Source: Candidatus Aminicenantota bacterium (GTDB lineage: Bacteria > Acidobacteriota > Aminicenantia > Aminicenantales > Saccharicenantaceae). From it: DNA of 64,000 nucleotides. The notes below the pieces were generated by a model, which was not told the DNA's origin, did no database searches, and saw nothing but the letters and a program-made list of their open reading frames with translations. The stretch's first letter is position 1. Each line of letters starts with the position of its first letter. The translations under genes were made by a program, and so were the position numbers. The stretch covers positions 1-64,000 of the forward strand of contig JACIYI010000012.1 in NCBI GenBank assembly GCA_014360005.1, in the 5' to 3' direction. This document shows positions 17,953 through 25,557 of the stretch, one piece after another.

Positions 17953-20454
17953 ATGCAGAAAATAAGCCCGGAACTGGTGAAGACCCTGCAGGAGTTCAGC
18001 CGCAGCTGGGCCCAGAAGCGCGACAAGGCTTTCTCCGGTCTGGATGTTGAAGCTCTCCGGGAAGAGCTGGCCCTGATAAAAGATGCGGCGATTGAGCACA
18101 GCGACGAGCTCCTGGACAGGTTCATGGCCCAGGCTGCCGCCAGGGGTAGCCATGTCCATCTGGCCGCCGATAGCCAGCAGGCCAACGAAATAATTTACCG
18201 GGTGTTGAATGAGCGCGGCGTCCGGGTGCTGGTCAAGGGCAAGAGCATGGTCAGCGAGGAGACCGGGCTAAATGAGTATCTACGGAAACGGGGAATTGAG
18301 GCCAGGGAAACCGACCTGGGCGAGTGGATAATCCAGCTGGCCGGTGAGGGCCCAACTCACATGGTCATGCCGGCCATCCATCTCAACCGGGGGCAGGTAG
18401 CCAGAATTTTCCGGGAGCGGCTGGGGGAGCCGGTGCCGGAGGACATCAGCGGGCTGGTCAAGGTGGCCCGGCGCCATGTCAGAAAGAAAATCCTGGAGGC
18501 CGGGGCTGGTTTGAGCGGGGCCAACGCCCTGCTGGCCGAGGAAGGGGCTATGCTGCTGGTGACCAACGAAGGCAACGGGCGGCTGGTGACCAGCGTTCCG
18601 CCGGTGCATATTGTGCTGACCAGCCGGGAAAAGGTGCTGCCGTCGTTGAAGGAAGCCCTGGCGCTGCTGCGGGTGCTGACCCGAAACGCCACCGGCCAGG
18701 AGATATCGAGCTACGTCTCGGTCATCGCCGGACCGCCGCGGGAAGAGCAGCATATCGTCATCGTGGATAACGGACGCAGCCAGATGCGACGGGATTATGA
18801 ATTTCGGGAAGTGCTGCGGTGCATCAAATGCTCAGCCTGTTTAAATGTCTGCCCGGTTTACCAGATGGTCGGCGGACAGGAATTTTCCTATGTGTACATG
18901 GGCGGAATCGGGAGCTTGCTGACGGCCTGGGTGCACGGTTTGAAGCAGTCGGAGGAGCTGGCTTCGTATTGTCTGAGCTGTCACCGCTGCGACGAGGTCT
19001 GCTCGGTGGAGATTCCGATTGCCGACCTGGTGAGGAGGTTGCGAGAAAAGATTGTCAGAGAAAGGGGCGGAAGGCTGTGGAAGAAGGCGGCTTTCGGCGC
19101 GGTGCTGGGGCGGCCGGAGGTGGAGCGGAAGCTGTTTGCCCTGGGAAGGGTGGCCAGGCCGCTGATAAGCAAGGAAGGCCGGGTGAAAGTGCCGCTGCCG
19201 GAGGCGCTGTCGACAGGGGTGGGGATGCTGCAGCGGCTGGAGATGTTCCCGGCGCCGGCGGAGAGGAGCTTTACGGCGCTGGTAGCAGAGGAAGAATCAA
19301 GAGAAAATGCAAGGGAAGAAGCAAGGGAAGAAGCAAGGGAAAAGCAGGGGGAGGCAAAAAAAGAAGTAGCGGTTGAAAGTGGAAAAGGGCAGGACAGCCT
19401 CCACTTACTTGAGGTTACAAAACACGGTCAGGAAGGACTGCAAGCGGGGATGGGAGTTGGCAAGAAGGTCGCCGTATTTCCGGGATGCCTGATTGAAAAT
19501 TTCTTTCCGGAGGCCGGGATGGCGGCCTACAGGTTGCTGCGGCGACATGGTTTCGAGGTGGAGGTGCCTTTTGACGGCTGCTGCGGTTTTCCGGCGGCTA
19601 ATTCCGGTTATGTGGAAGAAGCCAGGAAGGAATTTGGGCAGGTGGCGGAGAAATTGCTCAGGGGCGATTATTACCGGATTATAACCTTGTGTCCGACCTG
19701 CACGGCCATGCTGAGGGAGCTGGGCCCGGGGTTGTTGACGGACATCATACTGGATGAGGAAAAGGCGGCGGTTTTCAAGGAGCGAGTGAGGACGCTGGTG
19801 TCGTTCATTGAGGAGGAAGGGCTGGAAGTCGCAGTAAAGTATCATGATGATCGGGGTAGGGGTAGGAAAGAAGGGGAAAGGATTGAATTGAGAGGCGGGG
19901 CGGAAGTAATCGGTGATATGAAAAGTGATGGGCAGGATATAGGGCAGAATATAGAGAAGGCCGCGACGGGGACCACGAGTGGGGCCAAAGGCCAGGGCTG
20001 GTCTGAATTTGAGGCGGAAAAGGGACAGTCAACCGTTAGCGCTTTGAGGGAGGGGCTGGGACTGGAGGTCGGGTCCGGGGAAAAAGCTAAACCCCGGCCG
20101 GAAACAGAAAGAAATAGCGAGGCAAAGGCGAAGATAAAGATCACCTACCATGACTCCTGCCATCATAAATTTGTGCTGAAGGAGGCCGAGGTTTCGCGCC
20201 GGCTGCTGAAGGCGGCGGGTTGCGAGCTGGTGGAGATGGAGCGGGCTGATGTCTGCTGTGGTTTTGCCGGGGTGTTTTCGGTGGAGCAGGCGGCGGTCTC
20301 GGAAGCCTTGTTGCGGCAGAAGCTGGAGGCGATAGAAAAGACCGGAGCGGAGGTGGTGGTGATGGATTGCCCCGGTTGCTTGCTGCAGATCAAGGGCGGC
20401 CTCCTGGCGGGGAAGAAGCCAGTGAAGGTCAAGCATTCAGCCGAACTCCTCTGA
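17953..20454 (+). CDS. Fused LutB-LutA lactate oxidation iron-sulfur protein
   Basis: The 833-aa product joins two Lut subunits. Residues about 1-280 are a LUD domain like LutB; CIKCSACLNVC near 290-300 and CLSCHRCDEVC near 340-350 bind two [4Fe-4S] clusters; the C-terminal part carries two CCG domains as in LutA/GlpC/HdrD, with FPGCLIENFF...GCCGFPAANSGY (Cys near 543) and HDSCHHK...DVCCGFAGVFS (Cys near 768). Together with LutC it would oxidise L-lactate to pyruvate at the cytoplasmic side of the membrane. Two hydrophilic low-complexity insertions are visible: about 450-505 (repeated AREEAREEARE) and about 626-726, the latter between the two CCG domains. ATG 17953 follows GGAGAG. Palindromic repeats begin 5 bases after the stop. 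Confidence 0.85.
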   Translation: MQKISPELVKTLQEFSRSWAQKRDKAFSGLDVEALREELALIKDAAIEHSDELLDRFMAQAAARGSHVHLAADSQQANEIIYRVLNERGVRVLVKGKSMVSEETGLNEYLRKRGIEARETDLGEWIIQLAGEGPTHMVMPAIHLNRGQVARIFRERLGEPVPEDISGLVKVARRHVRKKILEAGAGLSGANALLAEEGAMLLVTNEGNGRLVTSVPPVHIVLTSREKVLPSLKEALALLRVLTRNATGQEISSYVSVIAGPPREEQHIVIVDNGRSQMRRDYEFREVLRCIKCSACLNVCPVYQMVGGQEFSYVYMGGIGSLLTAWVHGLKQSEELASYCLSCHRCDEVCSVEIPIADLVRRLREKIVRERGGRLWKKAAFGAVLGRPEVERKLFALGRVARPLISKEGRVKVPLPEALSTGVGMLQRLEMFPAPAERSFTALVAEEESRENAREEAREEAREKQGEAKKEVAVESGKGQDSLHLLEVTKHGQEGLQAGMGVGKKVAVFPGCLIENFFPEAGMAAYRLLRRHGFEVEVPFDGCCGFPAANSGYVEEARKEFGQVAEKLLRGDYYRIITLCPTCTAMLRELGPGLLTDIILDEEKAAVFKERVRTLVSFIEEEGLEVAVKYHDDRGRGRKEGERIELRGGAEVIGDMKSDGQDIGQNIEKAATGTTSGAKGQGWSEFEAEKGQSTVSALREGLGLEVGSGEKAKPRPETERNSEAKAKIKITYHDSCHHKFVLKEAEVSRRLLKAAGCELVEMERADVCCGFAGVFSVEQAAVSEALLRQKLEAIEKTGAEVVVMDCPGCLLQIKGGLLAGKKPVKVKHSAELL

Positions 20455-20459
20455 GCAGA

Positions 20460-20706
20460 GGGGACACCTGCAAGTGCCCCCTTTTTTTACTTTTTTTGAT
20501 ATTTTCCCCCCATATAAGTTAGGGAGAAAGTTGGGGACATCTGCAAGTGTCCCCGGTTGCCAAGGCCGCCCAAACTTTTCGCAAGTAAATCGTTGCTGAG
20601 GAAATGAGAAGGGGACATCTGCAAGTGTCCCCTCTTTTCAGGTTAGATTTCTTGGGGGAAATTAAGTTTTCAGAGTACCTAAAAGGGGACACCTGCAGGT
20701 GTCCCC
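20460..20706. repeat. Four regularly spaced 22-bp palindromes (REP-like array)
   Basis: Copies lie at 20460-20481, 20533-20554, 20611-20632 and 20685-20706. Each is of the form GGGGACAyCTGC followed by its near reverse complement; the fourth is a perfect palindrome, the others have one or two mismatches. Start-to-start distances are 73, 78 and 74 bases and the spacers differ in sequence. The array fills the gap between lutAB and the tRNA gene. The first copy is followed by a T run and could end lutAB transcription. Confidence 0.8.
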
Positions 20707-20755
20707 TCTGTGACTGTTGACTAACGGGGGTGGCTCATATAAAATTCACATACCC

Positions 20756-20829
20756 GGCGGCGTAGCTCAGTTGGTCAGAGCATGCGGCTCATATCCGCAG
20801 TGTCGGGGGTTCAAATCCCTCCGCCGCCA
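20756..20829 (+). tRNA. tRNA with CAU anticodon (elongator Met, or Ile2)
   Basis: The cloverleaf closes fully. The acceptor stem GGCGGCG (20756-20762) pairs with CGCCGCC (20822-20828), with discriminator A at 20829 and no encoded CCA. The D arm is GCTCAGTTGGTCAGAGC, the anticodon stem TGCGG/CCGCA encloses the loop CTCATAT (anticodon CAT), and the T arm is GGGGGTTCAAATCCCTC. A CAU tRNA can be initiator Met, elongator Met or Ile2 (with lysidine). The first pair is G-C, not the initiator mismatch. The overall body looks more like elongator Met, but the next gene is tilS, whose substrate is Ile2, so both remain open. Confidence 0.93.
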
Positions 20830-20837
20830 TTTTCATT

Positions 20838-22244
20838 ATGGTTTACCAGAAATTCAAAAGATTCGTCGAGGCCAACCAGCTTTTCGGACCTCAATCACGC
20901 CTTTTAGTGGCTGTTTCCGGCGGCCAGGACTCGGTGGCCATGGTTCACCTATTGCTGGAGTTGAAGAAAGACTGGCCGGAGCTGGACCTCGCCCTGGCCC
21001 ATTTCAATCACCAATTAAGAGCGAGCGCTGTGGCCGACGAGCGCTTTGTCCGGCAGCTGGCCAGGAAGCTGAAGCTTAAGCTCTTCGTCGGCCGGGGAAG
21101 AGTCCGGGAATATGCCAGGCGCAACAAACTGAACCTGGAGGAGGCCGGGCGTCTCAAGCGTTATGAGTTTTTGGAAAAGGTTGCTGACAGGTGGGGTGCT
21201 GACCTGGTACTAACTGCCCACACTATGACTGACCAGGCCGAAACAGTTCTGATGAGGATATTCCGGGGGACGGGACTGGAAGGGCTTCAGGCCATCAGGC
21301 TTCGGGCCGGTCGGGTGGTCAGACCCCTGGTTTGCCTGCGTCGGCAGGAAATTGAGCAATATCTGGGCGACAGGGGAATTAAATTCCGGGTGGACGAAAC
21401 CAACCTGGATACGACCATCCTCAGGAATAGAATCCGGCTGGAGCTGATCCCGCACCTGGAGAAAGAGTTTGACCCGGAAGTGGTCAGTCACCTGGCGCAG
21501 CTGGCCCTGATTGCCCAGGATGAAAACGAAGCCCTGGCCGAGCTGGTGGAGGGGATGTGGCCAGTGGTCACCCGCAGCTGCTGCGGCCGCCATAAAAAAG
21601 GGGGACACAATACTCAAACCCCAATTTTTGAGCTTGATATGCGGGCCCTGAAGGAAATGCCGGTGGCCGTGGCCAGGCGCCTGATCAGGAAGTTCCTGCA
21701 CCTGGCGCTGGGGCTGGAGTCGCCGAGCTTCGACCAGACCGAGGCCGTCTTGAGGCTCGCGGAAGGGCAGAAATTCAGCTGGGGCCCGGATAAGGTCCTG
21801 GTAAACGAAGGCGGCTGGCTCAAGCGCCTGGAAACCGGCCCTAAAAGGACCGGATTTTCCTTGTGGTGGGATGGGCGGCAGACCATTCGCCTTCATGACC
21901 GCTGGGAATTCATTGGCCGCCTGGTTTCTGCCGCTTCTCTGGGGCTGCCTGAGTATGATGACTACACCAGATGTTACCTTGATGCCGACAAGCTGAGTTT
22001 CCCGCTGGAAATGCGCAGCCGCAAACCGGGCGATAAATACAGACCACTGGGTATGAAGGGTGAGAAAAAGCTCAAGGACTTGCTCCGCGAAAGGAAAATT
22101 CCGCAGGCCGACCGCAGCCACTGGCCGGTGTTTGTCTCTGGCGGGAAGATAGCCTGGGTGCCTGGGCTACCGGTGGCCGCCGATTTCAAGGTCACAGCCG
22201 CCACCCGCAAAATTTTCCTTATTGAGAAGGTAGATTTGCCTTAA
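20838..22244 (+). CDS. tilS: tRNA(Ile)-lysidine synthase
   Basis: TilS ligates lysine to C34 of the CAU-anticodon tRNA-Ile so that it reads AUA codons. The PP-loop signature SGGQDS lies near residues 27-32, followed by ALAHFNHQLR and LTAHTMTDQAETVLMR typical of the N-terminal catalytic domain, and the C-terminal domain contains MRSRKPGDKYRPLGMKGEKKLKDLL. Length 468 aa is normal. The ATG at 20838 is only 8 bases after the tRNA end, leaving no room for a clear ribosome site. Residues about 252-266 (HKKGGHNTQTPIFE) are encoded by an in-frame copy of the REP repeat that surrounds the nearby transposase gene. It is probably co-transcribed with the tRNA. Confidence 0.94.
   Translation: MVYQKFKRFVEANQLFGPQSRLLVAVSGGQDSVAMVHLLLELKKDWPELDLALAHFNHQLRASAVADERFVRQLARKLKLKLFVGRGRVREYARRNKLNLEEAGRLKRYEFLEKVADRWGADLVLTAHTMTDQAETVLMRIFRGTGLEGLQAIRLRAGRVVRPLVCLRRQEIEQYLGDRGIKFRVDETNLDTTILRNRIRLELIPHLEKEFDPEVVSHLAQLALIAQDENEALAELVEGMWPVVTRSCCGRHKKGGHNTQTPIFELDMRALKEMPVAVARRLIRKFLHLALGLESPSFDQTEAVLRLAEGQKFSWGPDKVLVNEGGWLKRLETGPKRTGFSLWWDGRQTIRLHDRWEFIGRLVSAASLGLPEYDDYTRCYLDADKLSFPLEMRSRKPGDKYRPLGMKGEKKLKDLLRERKIPQADRSHWPVFVSGGKIAWVPGLPVAADFKVTAATRKIFLIEKVDLP
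21600..21629 (+). repeat. REP copy inside tilS
   Basis: The sequence GGGGGACACAATACTC followed by AAACCCCAATTTTT is the same as the intergenic REP at 22248-22278 except for the short middle. It is read in frame through the tilS coding sequence and lies between the catalytic and the C-terminal parts of the enzyme. Confidence 0.8.
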
Positions 22245-22247
22245 AAT

Positions 22248-22278
22248 GGGGGACACAATACTCGTTTACCCAATTTTT
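22248..22278 (+). repeat. REP copy after tilS
   Basis: GGGGGACACAATACTC followed by GTTTACCCAATTTTT begins 3 bases after the tilS stop codon. It is inverted relative to the copies at 22423 and 23431, so with 22423-22445 it could form a paired (BIME-like) structure. Confidence 0.8.
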
Positions 22279-22422
22279 CATTTCATTTCGTTTCATTTCT
22301 TTTTTCATAATTTAAGCCAAAGGCTGGCCACCCGTTAGCCAAACGCTAGCTCAAATGATAGCCTGATTCCGGCAAGATTTTAGCCAGATATCTTCTTTGC
22401 AAAATATCTTCCTCGAAAAATA

Positions 22423-22445
22423 GGGTAACGAGTATTGTGTCCCCC
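22423..22445 (-). repeat. REP copy at 3' side of the RAYT gene
   Basis: GGGTAACGAGTATTGTG followed by a run of C is the reverse complement of the GGGGGACACAATACTC repeat. It lies about 23 bases from the end of the transposase gene. Confidence 0.8.
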
Positions 22446-22468
22446 TTTTTTGTCCCCTTTTGTCCCCT

Positions 22469-23134
22469 TTAGTGCCTCATTATTTTCGGGCGGCCCGGCC
22501 GCCTCATCTTTAATATTCTTCCTGTGAGTTTTTCCAGACGCTCGGTGAAGACCTCATCTCCGAGGGGACGCCCGGTAGATTGGTTCTTTCTTAATTGCTC
22601 CAAATCTTCTTCTTTCTCCTGGCCGCGCAGGAAGGCACTCCAGTCCTGGATTTGAGTTATGAGCGGCATGGGACTCAGCACCGGGTCAAAAAAACCGAAT
22701 ACATGGGCTCTGGCGCTGGACCAGGCGTATTCTTCAGCCAAATTAACCAACCCCGCTCTCACCGGATTGCGCTCAACATATCTTGCGCAGCAATATAGAT
22801 AGGCCTCGTCCATCGGGAAAGAACTAAATCTTCCCTGGAAGAGGAAACCCTTCCAGTTGTGGCGAATGTTTATCATGTAGGTGTATTTCCTGTGAGTTTC
22901 AGCAATTGCTCGGGCCAGGCTGTCAACTCTTTCGGGAACAGCTATGAGATGTATATGATTATACATCAAACAATAGCACCAAACTTGCATCTTGTGTTTG
23001 GTGGCATTGAATCTCAAAATGTCGAGATAAAGGCTCTTGTCTTTATCGGAAAAGAATACTTTCTGGTTACGATTACCCCTTTGAATTATATGATGTGGTA
23101 TGCCCGGCACCACGATTCTGGCAATTCTGGTCAT
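22469..23134 (-). CDS. REP-associated tyrosine transposase (RAYT, Y1/HUH family)
   Basis: Single-domain Y1_Tnp transposase of 221 aa. The N-terminal signature GIPHHIIQRGNRNQKVFF (11-28), the HUH-type metal motif MYNHIHLIAVP with His60 and His62, and the catalytic-tyrosine helix ARYVERNPVRAGLV with Tyr119 are all intact. RAYTs nick and join single-stranded REP palindromes and are normally single-copy, chromosomal genes flanked by their own REPs. Here GGGGGACACAATACTC repeats lie on both sides (22423 and 23431), with further copies at 22248 and inside tilS, which is the expected arrangement. It is probably the enzyme that spread this repeat family. Whether it also serves the other palindrome families in the window is unknown. 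Confidence 0.93.
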   Translation of the reverse strand: MTRIARIVVPGIPHHIIQRGNRNQKVFFSDKDKSLYLDILRFNATKHKMQVWCYCLMYNHIHLIAVPERVDSLARAIAETHRKYTYMINIRHNWKGFLFQGRFSSFPMDEAYLYCCARYVERNPVRAGLVNLAEEYAWSSARAHVFGFFDPVLSPMPLITQIQDWSAFLRGQEKEEDLEQLRKNQSTGRPLGDEVFTERLEKLTGRILKMRRPGRPKIMRH

Positions 23135-23430
23135 GATATAGATAAAGACGAATCATGTCGGGGTTTTATATCATGCGGCATTAAATTCCCTAAAGCTTTT
23201 TGCGGCGCGACCCGATTATCGATTATGGCCCGATTACGGGACACCCCGAGATAAGGTCATGCTGCTAAAATGGATCAGATGGATCACCTACCGGGCCTAT
23301 GGCTGGGGTCTGGCTGTTTATCTTTAACCAGCGGCCCAGCTTATCTAACTAATAGATGTAGTAGCGAATAATATGATTCGCCGGAGAGCGAATAGTTGAC
23401 ACTGAATTAACAAAATTTGTTAATAAAATA

Positions 23431-23453
23431 GGGTAACGAGTATTGTGTCCCCC
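23431..23453 (-). repeat. REP copy at 5' side of the RAYT gene
   Basis: GGGTAACGAGTATTGTG and the following C run are identical to the copy at 22423-22445 and in the same orientation. It ends one base before the stop codon of the prepilin peptidase gene. Confidence 0.8.
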
Positions 23454-23454
23454 G

Positions 23455-24234
23455 TTATTTGAAGAGGGAGAGGTACCAGGTGATAAGAGAGTTCCCCCAG
23501 ACCAGGGACACGAAGGTTGCCGGGGCGATGAAGCTGCCGAAGGGCAAGGCAAACTTCATATCCTTGCCGCGGAATTTCATCAGCAGCAACCCCACTATCG
23601 CTCCGACCACCGAAGCCAGGAGTAAAGTCAGAATCGTCCGGCTCAAACCCAAATAAGCCCCGACCATCAGCATCATCATCACGTCGCCCATTCCCAGGCC
23701 TTCCTTCTTCCGCCACAGCAGGTAAACCAGGTAAACGATAAACAGGAATCCGCCGCCCACCACCGCCCCGACCAAAGCCTGCCTCAGGTTAAGGTCATAC
23801 CTAAAAGGCGCATAAACCAGGGCCAGAATCAGCATCGGCAGCGAAATGTGGTCAGGAATAATCTGTTCAAAGAAATCAATAAACCCCAGAGCAATCAGGG
23901 CGCTCACAAAAAGACAATCGGCGAAAAATTGCAGGTCAAAAAACCTCAGGTTATGAAAATAAACGACCACGAAACAAGCTGCCGTCAAGGCCTCAACCAC
24001 CGGGTAAACCGCCGAAATCTTCTCCCCGCAGAACCGGCACTTACCCCCTAGCAACAGGTACGACAGCACCGGAATGTTGTCGTACCACTTAATCCGCCGC
24101 CCGCACTTCGGACAGCTCGACGGAGGCCGCACCAGGCTCAGGTCTCTTGGCAGCCGGTAAATCACCACGTTGAGGAAGCTGCCCCAGACCAGCCCCACTA
24201 CCGCCACCAGAATCACTCTTAGCGTTTCCACCAC
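23455..24234 (-). CDS. Prepilin peptidase / N-methyltransferase (A24 family)
   Basis: Inner-membrane aspartic protease that cleaves the leader of type IV pilin-like or type II secretion pseudopilin precursors and methylates the new N terminus. The N-terminal domain has the GSFLNVVIYRLPR signature and two zinc Cys pairs, Cys41/Cys44 and Cys66/Cys69. The catalytic aspartates are Asp120 in GFIDFFEQ and Asp184 in GMGD. Length 259 aa is normal and about eight membrane segments are visible. It overlaps the end of the upstream TPR gene by 16 bases, so the two are translated together. A REP copy abuts its stop codon. No pilin gene is in the window. Confidence 0.93.
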   Translation of the reverse strand: MVETLRVILVAVVGLVWGSFLNVVIYRLPRDLSLVRPPSSCPKCGRRIKWYDNIPVLSYLLLGGKCRFCGEKISAVYPVVEALTAACFVVVYFHNLRFFDLQFFADCLFVSALIALGFIDFFEQIIPDHISLPMLILALVYAPFRYDLNLRQALVGAVVGGGFLFIVYLVYLLWRKKEGLGMGDVMMMLMVGAYLGLSRTILTLLLASVVGAIVGLLLMKFRGKDMKFALPFGSFIAPATFVSLVWGNSLITWYLSLFK

Positions 24235-25097
24235 ACCCTCGCCGGCTTCACCTCGCCCGTCCTGGCATCATAGACATAATCCTTTCCATCCAAATCCTTC
24301 GGCACTTCCCTTATCAACCCCGCCCGCACCAGCTGCCCCAGGTCAGCCGGCCAGCGCCCGAATCTCTCCCGGTATTTCTTAACCGCCTCGCCCAGGACCT
24401 CGGTATCCACCGTTGATTTGACCCGGTAAAGATGGTTGTAGGCAATCTCCTTCACCCAGTCTTCCTGGGCTGTCTCATAGACTTCTTTCCACATCTCCCA
24501 GGCTTCCTGGTAATTCATCGTCCTGAAGGTGGCATTGGCATAAAGCCTTTTCACTATCGGCGGTGCTCCTGGAATCTCCATGGCTTTCCGGTAATATTCC
24601 CTGGCCACCTCAAAATCTTTCTGCATCTGAGCGATGTGACCGGCCTGAAAGGGGAAAATCCAGCTGTCGGGATTTTTCTCCAGCCCCATATCCAGAATTT
24701 TATAGGCTAACTTCGGGTCATGGGCATCATAGACCGCAATCAAAGCTCCCACTTCATAGGGGTCAACATACTTCGGGTCCAGTTCGGCGATGATGGAAAA
24801 AATGTGCTCCAGATACTTGAAGCGGTCGGTGATTTCATAAGTCCCGTAGTACTGAATAGCCCAGAGATAAATCAGGTCGGCCGCCAGTGATGAGTAGCCG
24901 AAAGTCATATGCTTCAGGTATTTCCCCGACGGCAGGTAAATGATGGACGAACCCGGCACCCTGGCCCGGGCCACTTTATCGGTCTGAATCTTCAGCCAGG
25001 AGAAAAGCAGCAGCGAAACCACCAGCCCCAGCACCAGCAGATTTCTCTGATGCCGCAGCATCCTCTCGCCGTTGCTCCTCGCCTCGGTTGCTTTCAT
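24219..25097 (-). CDS. Membrane-anchored TPR protein with GspG-like C-terminal segment
   Basis: The 292-aa product has one N-terminal membrane segment (about 20-36) and then TPR-like helical pairs through about residue 230 (for example KNPDSWIFPFQAGHIAQMQ and ANATFRTMNYQEAWEMW). The last 45 residues (ERFGRWPADLGQLVRAGLI, then VPKDLDGKDYVYDARTGEV) resemble the C-terminal part of type II secretion pseudopilins. It overlaps the prepilin peptidase gene, suggesting a shared role in pilus or secretion assembly. I cannot name a characterised homologue. Confidence 0.65.
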   Translation of the reverse strand: MKATEARSNGERMLRHQRNLLVLGLVVSLLLFSWLKIQTDKVARARVPGSSIIYLPSGKYLKHMTFGYSSLAADLIYLWAIQYYGTYEITDRFKYLEHIFSIIAELDPKYVDPYEVGALIAVYDAHDPKLAYKILDMGLEKNPDSWIFPFQAGHIAQMQKDFEVAREYYRKAMEIPGAPPIVKRLYANATFRTMNYQEAWEMWKEVYETAQEDWVKEIAYNHLYRVKSTVDTEVLGEAVKKYRERFGRWPADLGQLVRAGLIREVPKDLDGKDYVYDARTGEVKPARVWWKR

Positions 25098-25557
25098 CTC
25101 TTCATTTCTTCTTTTTAAATTTCCATTACTTTATTAATTCTTTCCCGGCCAGAGTTAAATTTCTGGCTCTTATCATTTCTATCCATGACTTCTTTTGCTG
25201 GCAACATTTTTCTGTTGATTTCACTCATAATTCTTTGCTTCTTGTCTTTCTCCGAAGCGCTGCTCTCGATATTTCCTGCACCCGCCTGAGCTCTTGGCCT
25301 TAACTTCCAATCCTTCATCTTGAGCCTTTTGCTCCAGCCCGCCAGTGGCCAGCCTTTTTATTTCCGTTCATCCCGTTATCCCGCCTGAATTTAGCTATCT
25401 TGGTTCATTGATTTAATCAAAAAGCTAACTTCCTTCTCTCTTTTTTCTCTTGCTTTTACTCCCGTTTCACGTCTCTTTTTCCTTCCCGTCCTCTCATTCC
25501 CTCCTGCCTCGCCCCAATTTATGGCTCTAACTCTCCCATCTCTTCTCGGTCGCGCCC
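25098..25557. other. Intergenic region without a supportable gene
   Basis: The + strand is strongly pyrimidine-rich with many CTTT and TTCC tracts. Short open frames exist on both strands but none has a ribosome site, a recognisable motif or a codon pattern like the neighbours. Confidence 0.5.

Noticed and set aside
20460-20706. CRISPR-like spacing of four repeats
   Set aside because: Repeats are fully palindromic and only 22 bp, spacers are 51-56 bases, and no cas genes are present; REP-type array fits better.
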